Shown: positions 1-7,140, numbered from the stretch's first letter. The stretch: 15,933 bases of DNA from CAYYOS01 sp964473355 (GCA_964473355.1 CAYYOS010000050.1:1-15933); one strand, 5' to 3'. Numbers and translations: made by a program. Notes: generated from the sequence alone by a model not told the origin.

Positions 1-395
1 GACAGCATGTGTACTTCATCGATGATATACACTTTATAGCGGCCGCTGCTAGGCGCGTATTGCGCGTTTTCCAGCAGCTCGCGCATATTCTCCACTTGGG
101 TATTGGAGGCGGCGTCTAATTCTACCAGGTCAATAAAGCGCCCTTTATCAATCTCTACGCATGCTTGGCAGATATTGCAGGGCGTGGACGATATTCCGGC
201 TTCGCAGTTTAATGCTTTGGCCATAATGCGGGCAATGGTGGTTTTTCCGACGCCGCGCGTGCCGGTAAGCAAGTAGGCTTGATGCAGGCGGTTTTGATCC
301 AAAGCGTGGACTAAAGCTTGCACCACATGTTGCTGACCGACTAGTTCGGCGAATGATTTTGGCCGCCATTTGCGGGCCAAAACTTGATAACTCAT
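1..395 (-). CDS. dnaX: DNA polymerase III subunit gamma/tau, N-terminal part (cut by window edge)
   Basis: Clamp-loader ATPase that loads the beta sliding clamp at the replication fork. The minus strand from the ATG at 395 reads MSYQVLARKWRPKSFAELVG, the standard DnaX start. It continues through a Walker A motif (GTRGVGKTT), four zinc-binding Cys (in CEAG...STPCNICQAC) and Walker B (IIDEVHML), then runs off the window at base 1 after about 131 codons. Full-length proteins are roughly 500-650 residues, so only the first part of AAA+ domain I is present. The stretch ELDAASNTQVENMRELLENA resembles betaproteobacterial DnaX. The Shine-Dalgarno AGGA, 5 nt before ATG, lies inside the right-hand end of the inverted-repeat element, in CTAGGAT. 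The gene lies downstream of ffs on the same strand, a common proteobacterial arrangement. Confidence 0.97.
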   Translation of the reverse strand, partial: MSYQVLARKWRPKSFAELVGQQHVVQALVHALDQNRLHQAYLLTGTRGVGKTTIARIMAKALNCEAGISSTPCNICQACVEIDKGRFIDLVELDAASNTQVENMRELLENAQYAPSSGRYKVYIIDEVHML

Positions 396-399
396 ATTG

Positions 400-634
400 A
401 TCCTAGAAACGGCAGTTGACCGCTCATTGCTTACTATGAAGACCCATGTACACCAACCTCGATACTTAAGCTTGTCACTAAATGCTAAGCCCGCTACACC
501 CCCCACTGCACCTTTTTCAAGCCGCCTTACGTCGTTGCTCCTTCTTGCAGGGAATAGCCCTGCCGCGTCGTCTCGCCTAGTCAGCCAGCTTGAAAAAGGC
601 ACATTTGGGGGTGCCCAACTACCGTTTCTAGGAT
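400..634. repeat. 235-bp MITE-like inverted-repeat element in the dnaX leader
   Basis: The ends are an inverted repeat. Bases 400-417 (ATCCTAGAAACGGCAGTT) match the reverse complement of 617-634 at 17 of 18 positions. Inside is a second, imperfect inverted repeat of 26 bp (497-522 against 588-613, 22 of 26 matching), with a 6-bp apex hairpin GCAGGG/CCCTGC at 547-563. The element holds no convincing gene. It fits a non-autonomous miniature element (terminal inverted repeats, no transposase) or a structured leader RNA. A target-site duplication is not clear, at most AT on each side. It sits 4 bp upstream of the dnaX start codon, fills most of the ffs-dnaX spacer, and one of its ends supplies the dnaX ribosome binding site. 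Copy number in the genome is unknown from this window. Confidence 0.6.
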
Positions 635-678
635 GACTCAGGTCGTTCCGGGATAAAATTCAAGGCATAACATAAAAG

Positions 679-777
679 GTGGCGAGCCTGACCCCCGGCA
701 CTTGTAGTCACAGCTGTGGCTGCTTCCTTCCGGACCTGACCAGGTTTACTGTTTTGCAATGCGAGGAGGCCCGCCAC
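679..777 (-). ncRNA. ffs: 4.5S RNA, small bacterial signal recognition particle RNA
   Basis: RNA scaffold of the signal recognition particle. It binds Ffh and targets nascent inner-membrane proteins to FtsY. The minus strand contains the conserved apical core CAGGTCCGGAAGGAAGCAGC, including the GGAA tetraloop and the asymmetric-loop bases. The outer arms GTGGCGGGCC and GGCTCGCCACC pair to close a single long hairpin of about 99 nt, the usual size for the Alu-less proteobacterial form. TTTT follows the closing stem at the 3' side (positions 678-675), so the RNA hairpin itself can act as terminator or processing boundary. Ends are placed by base-pairing and by the -10 box and could shift by a few nucleotides. 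Confidence 0.96.
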
Positions 778-782
778 GTGAG

Positions 783-788
783 ATTATA
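783..788 (-). promoter_or_regulatory. -10 box of the ffs promoter
   Basis: The minus strand reads a perfect TATAAT at 788-783, with ffs beginning at 777, so transcription would start at the first nucleotides of the RNA. No good TTGACA is seen 16-18 bp upstream (GCGGTT at 17 bp), so the -35 contribution is weak. A GC-rich stretch lies between the -10 and the RNA start region. Confidence 0.7.
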
Positions 789-924
789 TCATCTTCAACG
801 CGCCGAACCGCCTACCCGTGCCAACCCATTATGGGACAGGCGGAGCTCTAGTTTCATAGCTTGAAATGCCGCACTATTGGCTTCCCGGAAGGTCAAAGCC
901 TTAATCACGAACTAGAGGAGCACT

Positions 925-2273
925 ATGGTAAGTTCCATTTCTGCGCTGCGCATCAAGTTTTTGGTTTTTGGCCTGTTATTCATTTCCGGTTGTGCAAGTT
1001 TACCCTCCCCCGATGAAATTTTGAGCGATGCGACCCCCCGCGCGCCCCGTATAGCTAGCAGCAAAGGCATACTTTCAGAGAAGCAAAGCCAAGCAATATT
1101 AGATGGTTTGCAGCGCCGGGTGGGCAAAAAAAACATTATCGAACGCCACTTGGCGGCTACCGAGTGGGTAGCAGGTAGCCCACTGGTGCTTGGCAATGCC
1201 GTGACGCTGCTGGAGGATGGCCCGGCAACGTACCGAGCCATGTATCAAGCGATTAAAAAAGCGAAAGATCACATCAATATCGAAACCTATATCATCGAGG
1301 ATGATGAAATAGGTCACGATTTTGCCAACCTCTTACTAGAGAAGCAGGCGCAAGGCGTGCAGGTCAACTTAATTTACGATAGTGTGGGCTCCATTTCCAC
1401 GCCAAAAAGTTTTTTTCAGCGCCTGGAGGCGGCCGGCATTCGCACCTTAGAATTTAATCCCGTTAACCCGCTAGCCAGCAAAAAAGANNNNNNNNNNCTT
1501 TTACGGGCGGCATCAACATCAGTGCGGTTTATTCCGGATCGGGGTTTAGCCGTCCGGTGCGGCGCTTTGAGGGGCGTAAAAGGGAAGGATGGCGCGATAC
1601 GCATGTGCAAATCGACGGCCCCGTTGCCGCTGAGTTTCAAAAAATGTTTATGGAAACTTGGGAAAAGCAAAAAGGCGCGCCGCTAGCAGCTCGCAATTAT
1701 TTTCCGCCGATTAAAGATAAGGGTACTTTAATCGTCAGGGCTGTAGGTAGTAGTGCGGATTTGCCCATCCGCCAAGCTTACGCGCTGTTGCTGACCGCCA
1801 TCATGAGCGCAGAAGATCATATTAAGCTGACCATGGCGTATTTTGTGCCCGACCCCAACATGCTTGCCGCCCTAAAAGACGCAGCTCGCCGCGGTGTCAA
1901 AGTCACGTTAATACTTCCTGCGTTTACCGATTTTTGGGCAGTTTTCCACGCCGGACGTTCGAATTACACCGAACTCTTAAACGCGGGCGTGCGCATTTAT
2001 GAACACGAGGCCGCCCTGCTCCACGCCAAAACTGCCATTATTGATGGTGTTTGGTCTACGGTGGGATCGACCAATTTAGATTGGCGCAGTTTTTTGTTTA
2101 ATGATGAAGTAAATGCCGTGGTTTTAGGCCCGGAATTCGCTGGAAAATTGGATGCAATGTTTACGCGGGATTTGCGAGAATCACGCGAGATTACTTTAGC
2201 AGAATGGGAGAAGAGACCAATCGACCTACGTATCAAGGAGTGGGCGGCAAAACTTTGGGAACGATGGCTCTAA
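925..2273 (+). CDS. Lipoprotein-type phospholipase D / cardiolipin synthase-like protein (interrupted by assembly gap)
   Basis: PLD-superfamily protein, probably a phosphatidyl transferase of the ClsB/ClsC type acting at the membrane. The start ATG at 925 follows GAGGAG. The N-terminus is a lipoprotein signal with lipobox ISGC and Cys23, followed by Ala, so outer-membrane sorting is expected. The first PLD half is recognisable (MYQAIKKAKDHINIETYIIE, then a nucleotide-binding-like fold). The first HKD motif would lie in the N gap at 1488-1497. After the gap translation resumes in another frame from base 1500 (TGGINISAVYSGSGF). The second motif HAKTAIIDGVWSTVGSTNLD is complete (His, Lys, Asp, then GSxN). 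The frame difference is best explained by the gap not being exactly 10 bases. True length is probably near 470 residues. Whether the natural gene is intact cannot be told here. Confidence 0.88.
1488..1497. other. Assembly gap (10 Ns) inside the PLD gene
   Basis: Ten N bases split the reading frame. Upstream codons are in the frame of 925; downstream codons are in the frame of 1500. An intact gene needs a number of missing bases equal to 2 modulo 3. By family comparison the missing stretch should encode the first HKD motif, roughly 20-30 residues. The 10 Ns are therefore a placeholder length. Confidence 0.95.
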
Positions 2274-2289
2274 ACTATTTCACACGACA

Positions 2290-2556
2290 TCAATCGGGAT
2301 GGAGTCGTTTATTTCGGAGGTAAACCGCTTCACCAACTATCGCGCTAGTTAAAATCAGCGCATTGGTAACCATAAACACCCAATTTTCTAGCAGCCAACT
2401 GTAAACCGTAAAGCCGCTGGAAGCCGCGACTTGCCCGACAAAAAGCCATTTAGACACGCCTGCTGCGGTTTTGTCATGCCATTGCTTATAGACCTGGCGG
2501 CTAATAGTAGCCAATAAAATTGCAGCACTCACCCAACCTATTACTTCAGTGATCAT
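2290..2556 (-). CDS. SemiSWEET / PQ-loop family small transporter
   Basis: An 88-residue membrane protein with three predicted helices (about residues 3-20, 37-56 and 60-80), matching the single triple-helix bundle of bacterial SemiSWEETs, which dimerise to move sugars or other small solutes. The N-terminal pattern EVIGWVSAAILLATISRQVYKQW fits the family, with RQ in place of the usual PQ turn. The start codon overlaps the stop of the upstream AsmA-family gene in an ATGA arrangement (2553-2556), so translation is probably coupled. The substrate cannot be read from sequence. The gene ends 16 bp from the convergent PLD gene, and no terminator hairpin is evident between them. Confidence 0.8.
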   Translation of the reverse strand: MITEVIGWVSAAILLATISRQVYKQWHDKTAAGVSKWLFVGQVAASSGFTVYSWLLENWVFMVTNALILTSAIVGEAVYLRNKRLHPD

Positions 2557-4496
2557 TTACTTTTTCGCGTGCGCCCGGCTTGATTCACATGCGCCAAGAG
2601 CGATTTGCAGTCACTGTCTTTGCCTGGGCCCGTCTCTATCAAGGGAATCAATGCGGCCAATGGGTTTAAGGCACCCAATAACAAAGCCGCGCCGCCGCGG
2701 CGCGCCATCGTGCCCATGTCAGGTTTGAACTCAGGCTTTTTAAATGTACCGGTGACATGCAGGGGTGCGCGTAGGCTAAGGATGCTCATATCTTTAGGTT
2801 GTGGGCGCAGCGTCAAATTTAACGTTTCGTGCTTTAGGCTTAACGTTCCTTCACCGAGTACGTTCGTGTCTACGGTATCGAATACAAACACCTCGGTATT
2901 CATTTCCCCATTCTTGACGGCGAACTCGCCTGCCGCACAACGAATTTCAATATTTTTATCGCCACCAAAAATAAACTTGATTATTTCACCGCCGTCGATG
3001 CCAATAATTTCTATCAGGAGCGCACTGATCCGCCCGCCAGACATGGCCAAACCCACCTGCCCGTCGGAAGTGGCCAGCAACTTAGCAATTGACGAACCTT
3101 CTCCTGCGAGTTTGGCTCGGCCGCCAATATGACCGACACTAGTTTTAGTTAATTGAACCTTAGGAAACAATTTATTTAGTTGTAGTCTACTGAATTGCGC
3201 ATCAATAGACGCGCGCATGGGTTTCACAAATGAGTTAATTTCCACGCGAGATTTTATGTCTCCCCCGGCAACGCCAAAGTCTAAGGGGTTTAAAGTAAGC
3301 TTGCCATTATTTAAAGTTAAATGCGTGCTAAGGTCATCCAATGGCAGGCCTTTGCTGCGAATTGCTTTGGCGTTGTACGTCACATCGGCATCCATCGCTT
3401 GTAAGCGCTCGACGCGAAATTCTTTATCGGGCAAAACCGTGGCGCGTTGCGCCCGCGCTGCTGCGAGTGTTTTTTGTGCGGAGGAAGCCGTTTCGCCGGG
3501 ACCGGTACCCGGCGCCGCGCCGATAAAACCGCCCAAATCGTCAAAGTCGAGTAATTTGGACGAAAGCTTGGCTTCCATAAAACGCCGCGCCCGACCGTTA
3601 TCAATCATCACCCTGCCATTTAAGTCGCTATCTCCGACCCTTCCAGTGAAATCGTTATAACGCCAAATCTTGGCGTAGTGCGCCAAATGTCCGGAAAATT
3701 TATACGGCGGCGTCACTGGCAAGCTTACGTGAATTAGTGGAAAAAGCTGGGACAAGTCCGAACCACTTAAAGTTAAGTGAAGATTAGCGGCGCTGAATTT
3801 AGTTAAGCCGGTAATCGTGCCGTTAAACGCGGCTTTGGTGTCTCCGATCTTGACCGACGCCCGTACTGGAAATGGCACGGAAGCGTCCTGTAGCATGAGG
3901 ACCGATCCACCCTCGCCGAAGGCAGTGGCTGGCAAACCCTTAAATTTTCCCTTGGCATCGAAACGTGTTGTGCGATTTTGCGTATTTGGCACTGTCGTCC
4001 ACACCACCGATTCAATATGCGTTTTCGTCGCGGGATCGTGAAAGATTAAGGTGCCGCGGTCGACGGTCAAACGCCCGATTTCCGGGGGTGCATCCTCCGG
4101 GCGCTGCTTTTTTTTCAGCACCCAATTGCGCTCTCCGCTAGGGCTTTTCTCGAGCGCGACGTAGGGCTGAGAAAGCCTGACTTCGGGAATAACGACGTTG
4201 CCGCGCAAAAGACTGCGTAGGCTCAGGGTAAATTCGGTTTTGGGTATGCGCAGCATTTCTGCCTCTTGCCCCCACGGGGAGTTGGCGAAATGAACATCCT
4301 CCATGTATATTCTGGGAGTAAAGCCAAGATCCACGTCTAAATTGCCGCGGATAACAAATTCGCGCCCGGTTGCTTCAGTAACTTTTTTACCGACATAGCC
4401 ACGCAACAGGTTCCAGTCAAAAAAAAGGATAAGTAACAGTACAGCCAAGAATAGGGCCGCTACTGCTATTAAAATCCATTTTTTAGTGTGCGACAT
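2553..4496 (-). CDS. AsmA family protein
   Basis: A 647-residue inner-membrane-anchored periplasmic protein. A single N-terminal helix (about residues 7-27) is followed by the AsmA N-terminal signature (ATGREFVIRGNLDVDLGFTP, then SPWGQEAEMLRIPKTEF) and a long beta-rich body. It ends in the AsmA_2-type region with the typical tail LIETGPGKDSDCKSLL. AsmA-like proteins are related to the repeating-beta-groove lipid-transfer proteins (TamB, YhdP) and affect outer-membrane lipid homeostasis; the role here is inferred from the family. The ATG at 4496 has a poor ribosome binding site. A better GGAG lies 7 nt before an out-of-frame ATG at 4506 that encodes only seven residues overlapping this start. 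The gene is 44 bp downstream of the DUF1269-like gene, and its end overlaps the SemiSWEET gene by 4 bp. Confidence 0.88.
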   Translation of the reverse strand: MSHTKKWILIAVAALFLAVLLLILFFDWNLLRGYVGKKVTEATGREFVIRGNLDVDLGFTPRIYMEDVHFANSPWGQEAEMLRIPKTEFTLSLRSLLRGNVVIPEVRLSQPYVALEKSPSGERNWVLKKKQRPEDAPPEIGRLTVDRGTLIFHDPATKTHIESVVWTTVPNTQNRTTRFDAKGKFKGLPATAFGEGGSVLMLQDASVPFPVRASVKIGDTKAAFNGTITGLTKFSAANLHLTLSGSDLSQLFPLIHVSLPVTPPYKFSGHLAHYAKIWRYNDFTGRVGDSDLNGRVMIDNGRARRFMEAKLSSKLLDFDDLGGFIGAAPGTGPGETASSAQKTLAAARAQRATVLPDKEFRVERLQAMDADVTYNAKAIRSKGLPLDDLSTHLTLNNGKLTLNPLDFGVAGGDIKSRVEINSFVKPMRASIDAQFSRLQLNKLFPKVQLTKTSVGHIGGRAKLAGEGSSIAKLLATSDGQVGLAMSGGRISALLIEIIGIDGGEIIKFIFGGDKNIEIRCAAGEFAVKNGEMNTEVFVFDTVDTNVLGEGTLSLKHETLNLTLRPQPKDMSILSLRAPLHVTGTFKKPEFKPDMGTMARRGGAALLLGALNPLAALIPLIETGPGKDSDCKSLLAHVNQAGRTRKSK

Positions 4497-4540
4497 AGCA
4501 CCCCATAAAACGTCTCCTTCAGGGGCGAAAATGCAGGGAC

Positions 4541-5047
4541 TTAAGCGGCGGCCATTGCCCCTAGTCTATGGATGGTCGCTTCGGGGTGAGTTTTAGCAAT
4601 GAGCGCTTGGATTTCTTGCTCTCGATCCGCGGGGACATCAACCAAAAGTAGCAGCTCTCCGCGGGCCACGGCCTCTTCAAATTCTTTTAACCGCGAACTG
4701 GGGGTACTGATCCCAATCAGACTAGACGCCCAAGCCCCGACGCCTGCACCGGCCAGTGTACTGGCCATGAGGACGGCTCCGCCGGCCAATACCAAACCAG
4801 CGGGAGGAAACGCAACGGCAACAAGGCCCGCAAGTAAGCCGGTCGCACCTCCCACCGCTGCGCCTTTTTGCAAAGCAGGAATGAAGTCACTATTTTCCAA
4901 AACACTGGCCTCAGGGAGATTTTCTAATGTCACAGCATGATTCGCGATAACGTGCACATTATTTTGGGGTATGCGTGCGAGTAGTAATTCATTTACCACT
5001 TGCTTCGCACTTTCTAAGCTAGGTGATAAAAAATAAAGTCGATGCAT
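4541..5047 (-). CDS. DUF1269-like membrane stress protein
   Basis: A 168-residue protein of a type common in betaproteobacteria. The first 40 residues form a small alpha/beta module (MHRLYFLSPSLESAKQVVNE). A central Gly/Ala-rich hydrophobic segment follows (about residues 65-115, GAAVGGATGLLAGLVAVAFP), likely two helices packed by glycine-zipper motifs. A second soluble module comes last (LKEFEEAVARGELLLLVDVP). The start ATG at 5047 follows AGGAG with 8 nt spacing. It lies 14 bp after the preceding gene in the rpoE-led cluster, pointing to membrane or stress physiology. No catalytic motif is visible. The family assignment is from memory of similar proteins and the biochemical role is unknown. 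Confidence 0.65.
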   Translation of the reverse strand: MHRLYFLSPSLESAKQVVNELLLARIPQNNVHVIANHAVTLENLPEASVLENSDFIPALQKGAAVGGATGLLAGLVAVAFPPAGLVLAGGAVLMASTLAGAGVGAWASSLIGISTPSSRLKEFEEAVARGELLLLVDVPADREQEIQALIAKTHPEATIHRLGAMAAA

Positions 5048-5061
5048 TAGCGTTCTCCTAA

Positions 5062-5430
5062 TTAGGATGAAGGTTCTTTTTGTTCTGCTTGCGGCTCTGG
5101 TTCTGCTTTAGTCGTGCGCCGATTTAAAAAAGTTTGTAGCATTCCTAACAGGCTGCCTGTTATATAGGGGAACAGAACTTTGAAAAGTGAATTCGACCAA
5201 GAAAAACTCGCGCCGCCAGAAACCCTGTTCCTCACCTTACTAGCGAAACCGCCACCGCCTGTGAAATAACCCAAAACCGCACCACTCAGGAGTGTCGCAA
5301 AAAACGAAGTTTTAGAAGTCGCCGCTGATTTTAATGCGCCGGCGAATTCACCGTAGTGCTGCGTCAACAAAACTTTACTCTGTTGGGTGCGCGCTTCGGC
5401 CGCTTCAATGGCTGTTCGCAAGTGCTTCAT
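5062..5430 (-). CDS. Small membrane protein at the YqjK position, function unknown
   Basis: A 122-residue protein. A helical, charged N-terminus (residues 1-35) is followed by a short hydrophobic glycine-rich stretch (SGAVLGYFTGGGG, about residues 49-61), a second hydrophobic segment (about 80-100) and a hydrophilic tail rich in Glu, Pro and Gln. The start overlaps the stop of the YqjE-like gene by 4 bp (ATGA, 5427-5430). Gene order DUF883 protein, YqjE-like, then this one parallels the enteric yqjD-yqjE-yqjK cluster. Convincing residue similarity to YqjK is not seen, so the correspondence is positional only. Confidence 0.6.
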   Translation of the reverse strand: MKHLRTAIEAAEARTQQSKVLLTQHYGEFAGALKSAATSKTSFFATLLSGAVLGYFTGGGGFASKVRNRVSGGASFSWSNSLFKVLFPYITGSLLGMLQTFLNRRTTKAEPEPQAEQKEPSS

Positions 5431-5855
5431 GGACGGGATTCGGTAGTGCTAAACGTGGGATTGGCTGGTACTGGCTTCTCGGGCTGACGGCTCTCGCCAA
5501 ATAACTGGCGACGGCTAGCTTCAAATAACAAGCCTTTACTAAAATACTTGATCCCGAACGCTAGGCCTATGCCTAAAACAACATTGATTAACGCTGCGAT
5601 TAATAGGGAGGCCGGCCAATTGATCAGCAATCCCTCAACTAACCATATAATCAATGCCGCCAGAAGCAGAAACCATAGAGAAGCTGCGAGTAGGCCCACC
5701 ATCACGCCTAGGCCCACGATTAACGCCAAACTGATCCCGGCATGACGTAGTTCTAGCCCAACCAACTCCGCCGTATTACTGAGCAGAGCGCGCGCACTAT
5801 GCCATAACTGCCCAGCGGCCTCTAGCACCGAATGCGGTGACTGCTCGGAGCTCAA
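5427..5855 (-). CDS. YqjE-like phage-holin-family (DUF1469) membrane protein
   Basis: A 142-residue protein with an amphipathic N-terminal helix (LEAAGQLWHSARALLSNTAE), two long hydrophobic helices (about residues 42-73 and 80-105) and a basic, Pro-rich C-terminal tail. This is the layout of the YqjE/holin-X family, small inner-membrane proteins found next to YqjD. Despite the family name, a lytic role is unlikely in this context. The likely start is TTG at 5855 with AAAAGG directly upstream. The spacing is very short, so the start is uncertain, but no in-frame ATG is nearby. It lies 5 bp after the DUF883 gene and overlaps the next gene by 4 bp. Confidence 0.72.
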   Translation of the reverse strand: MSSEQSPHSVLEAAGQLWHSARALLSNTAELVGLELRHAGISLALIVGLGVMVGLLAASLWFLLLAALIIWLVEGLLINWPASLLIAALINVVLGIGLAFGIKYFSKGLLFEASRRQLFGESRQPEKPVPANPTFSTTESRP

Positions 5856-5860
5856 GCCTT

Positions 5861-6130
5861 TTACCGCTGCATTAATTTTGAGATAATCATTCCCGCAACA
5901 ACGGCGACGCCCACTGCGGCTAAGGGATGTTGACGCACGTAATTACTTGCGTCTGAAACCAGTTGTTGCTCAACTTGCTTTAATTTACGGGCATTTTCAT
6001 TCACCCAATCCGCTGCGGGTGTAGCAGCACTGGCAATTTTATCGACAGTTTGGTGCGCCGCATCCGTAACTTTATCGATGCCTTGATGTGCTGTGTTTTG
6101 TACCCCGGCCGTTTTAATTGTGGTGTCCAT
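5861..6130 (-). CDS. DUF883 (YqjD/ElaB-like) C-tail-anchored membrane protein
   Basis: An 89-residue protein from the ATG at 6130, chosen because AAGGAG lies 6 nt before it. An in-frame ATG 11 codons upstream has no such site. The N-terminal two thirds form a charged coiled-coil-prone helix (VTDAAHQTVDKIASAATPAA). The C-terminus has the family pattern YVRQHPLAAVGVAVVAGMII, a single membrane helix ending in a basic residue. Enteric YqjD and ElaB are inner-membrane proteins reported to bind ribosomes in stationary phase; that role is family knowledge, not shown here. It is one of three such proteins in this window and the second gene after rpoE. Confidence 0.82.
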   Translation of the reverse strand: MDTTIKTAGVQNTAHQGIDKVTDAAHQTVDKIASAATPAADWVNENARKLKQVEQQLVSDASNYVRQHPLAAVGVAVVAGMIISKLMQR

Positions 6131-6171
6131 TTTATTCTCCTTGTAAGTAGTGTTAGGTAACAATGATAGTA

Positions 6172-6411
6172 CTAATAGTATTTGCGGCGAATTGCTTTAC
6201 CAATAAGAAAACCCGAAGCCAAAGCCAAACCCAGAAATACTCCGGGGCGCTTCTTCGCTCCAGTAATCACCGTGTTAGTCAGATGGCTACTTTGATTCTT
6301 AATTCCACCCAACGCATCTTGTATCCCGGAACCGATACGTTTCAGAATCGGCTGCCCTTTACCTACAGGGTACGAATCCTCCGCCAAAGTTGGTAGTTTA
6401 CGCGTATTCAT
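6172..6411 (-). CDS. Short DUF883-like tail-anchored membrane protein
   Basis: A 79-residue protein. The N-terminus is hydrophilic with Gly/Ile-rich turns. The C-terminal segment KKRPGVFLGLALASGFLIGK is one membrane helix followed by the basic end RRKYY, the same closing pattern as the DUF883 proteins nearby (Pro, Gly-rich helix, basic tail), but without their long coiled coil. The ATG at 6411 has AAAGGAG upstream with 6 nt spacing. It is the first gene after rpoE, 30 bp downstream with no terminator between. As an inner-membrane protein immediately behind a sigma factor that lacks an rseA-like partner, it is one candidate for a modulator, but no known anti-sigma motif is visible. Confidence 0.68.
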   Translation of the reverse strand: MNTRKLPTLAEDSYPVGKGQPILKRIGSGIQDALGGIKNQSSHLTNTVITGAKKRPGVFLGLALASGFLIGKAIRRKYY

Positions 6412-6441
6412 AGTTTCTCCTTTATTACAAATAGATAATTA

Positions 6442-7032
6442 CTAACACAAAAGTCCCAGTGCATGAGGTTCTAATTTATCGGCGATGACACCTCGCGCAC
6501 GAAAGATGCGCGACCGGACTGTTCCAATCGGGCAATCCATATGGCTCGCTATCTCTTCATAGCTTAAGCCATCCAGTTCCCTTAATGCAATGGCCGTTTT
6601 GAGCTCCAATGGCAGGCTCTCTACCGCATCATTTAACGCTAGCGCCATCTGTTTACTAATTAAAATATTCTCGGGGGTATTTACGTCGTGCAAATTGTCG
6701 CCTTGCTCATAACTTTCCGCGTCATCGATATCAAATTCCAAGGTGGTGGGCGTACGCCGGGAAGTGGAGACCAGATAATTTTTGGCGGTGTTGATGCCGA
6801 TTCTATAGAGCCAAGTGTAAAAGGCACTGTCACCGCGAAAATTGGGGAGTGCGCGATAGGCTTTTATAAAAGTCTCTTGCACGACGTCTTCAATTTCGGC
6901 GTTATCGCGTATGAATCGCGACAATAATCTCGCCAATTTGCCCTGGTATTTAGTGACTAATTGGTCGTAGGCGCGATCACTACCCGCTTTAACTTGTTGT
7001 ATGAGCTCCTGGTCCATTTCCCGATTATTCAT
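6442..7032 (-). CDS. rpoE: RpoE-type ECF sigma factor
   Basis: Extracytoplasmic-function sigma factor, 196 residues from the ATG at 7032. That start has GGAG 8 nt upstream, whereas an in-frame ATG nine codons earlier (7059) has a weaker site. Region 2 includes EDVVQETFIKAYRALPNFRG and SAFYTWLYRIGINTAKNYL. Region 4 includes LRELDGLSYEEIASHMDCPIG followed by the recognition helix TVRSRIFRARG. Both are very close to enteric RpoE. Normally rpoE is followed by the membrane anti-sigma gene rseA/mucA and rseB; here the next genes are small DUF883-like and YqjE-like membrane proteins. A -24/-12 promoter upstream suggests control by sigma-54. The sigma factor may head an operon of eight genes down to 2290. 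Confidence 0.9.
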   Translation of the reverse strand: MNNREMDQELIQQVKAGSDRAYDQLVTKYQGKLARLLSRFIRDNAEIEDVVQETFIKAYRALPNFRGDSAFYTWLYRIGINTAKNYLVSTSRRTPTTLEFDIDDAESYEQGDNLHDVNTPENILISKQMALALNDAVESLPLELKTAIALRELDGLSYEEIASHMDCPIGTVRSRIFRARGVIADKLEPHALGLLC

Positions 7033-7125
7033 TTTATTAACTCCATCCTCGTTAGACATAAACCGCCTTATGGCGACCTTTTAAAACGAAAACCCAAGCT
7101 CAAATTGGAAGGTGAGTGCAGATTA

Positions 7126-7140
7126 GCATTTCCCATGCCA
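7126..7140 (-). promoter_or_regulatory. Sigma-54 (-24/-12) promoter of the rpoE cluster
   Basis: The minus strand reads TGGCATGGGAAATGCT (7140-7125). GG of the -24 element and GC of the -12 element are exactly 12 bp apart. Against TGGCACG-N4-TTGCW, two positions differ (T for C, A for T). Predicted start is near 7114, about 80 nt before the rpoE ATG. The dyads at 7204-7233 lie in the expected activator position. Confidence 0.72.

Noticed and set aside
397..636. 79-codon plus-strand open frame between dnaX and ffs
   Set aside because: It lies wholly inside the inverted-repeat element, has no ribosome binding site, and its residues resemble no protein family.
809..823. TGGCACGGGTAGGC on the minus strand upstream of ffs as a sigma-54 promoter
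   Set aside because: GG to GC spacing is 11, not 12, TTGC is absent, and a perfect sigma-70 -10 box already explains ffs.
912..1670. Minus-strand open frames opposite the PLD gene
   Set aside because: They are shadows of the PLD coding strand, with no ribosome binding site and no family resemblance.
5427..5855. Phage lysis cassette suggested by the holin-family protein
   Set aside because: No endolysin, spanin or other phage gene is nearby; DUF883 and YqjE-like neighbours match the chromosomal yqj-type cluster.
7033..7059. Upstream ATG for rpoE at 7059
   Set aside because: The site before it is weaker than GGAG before 7032, and the extra nine residues are not typical of RpoE. It remains possible.
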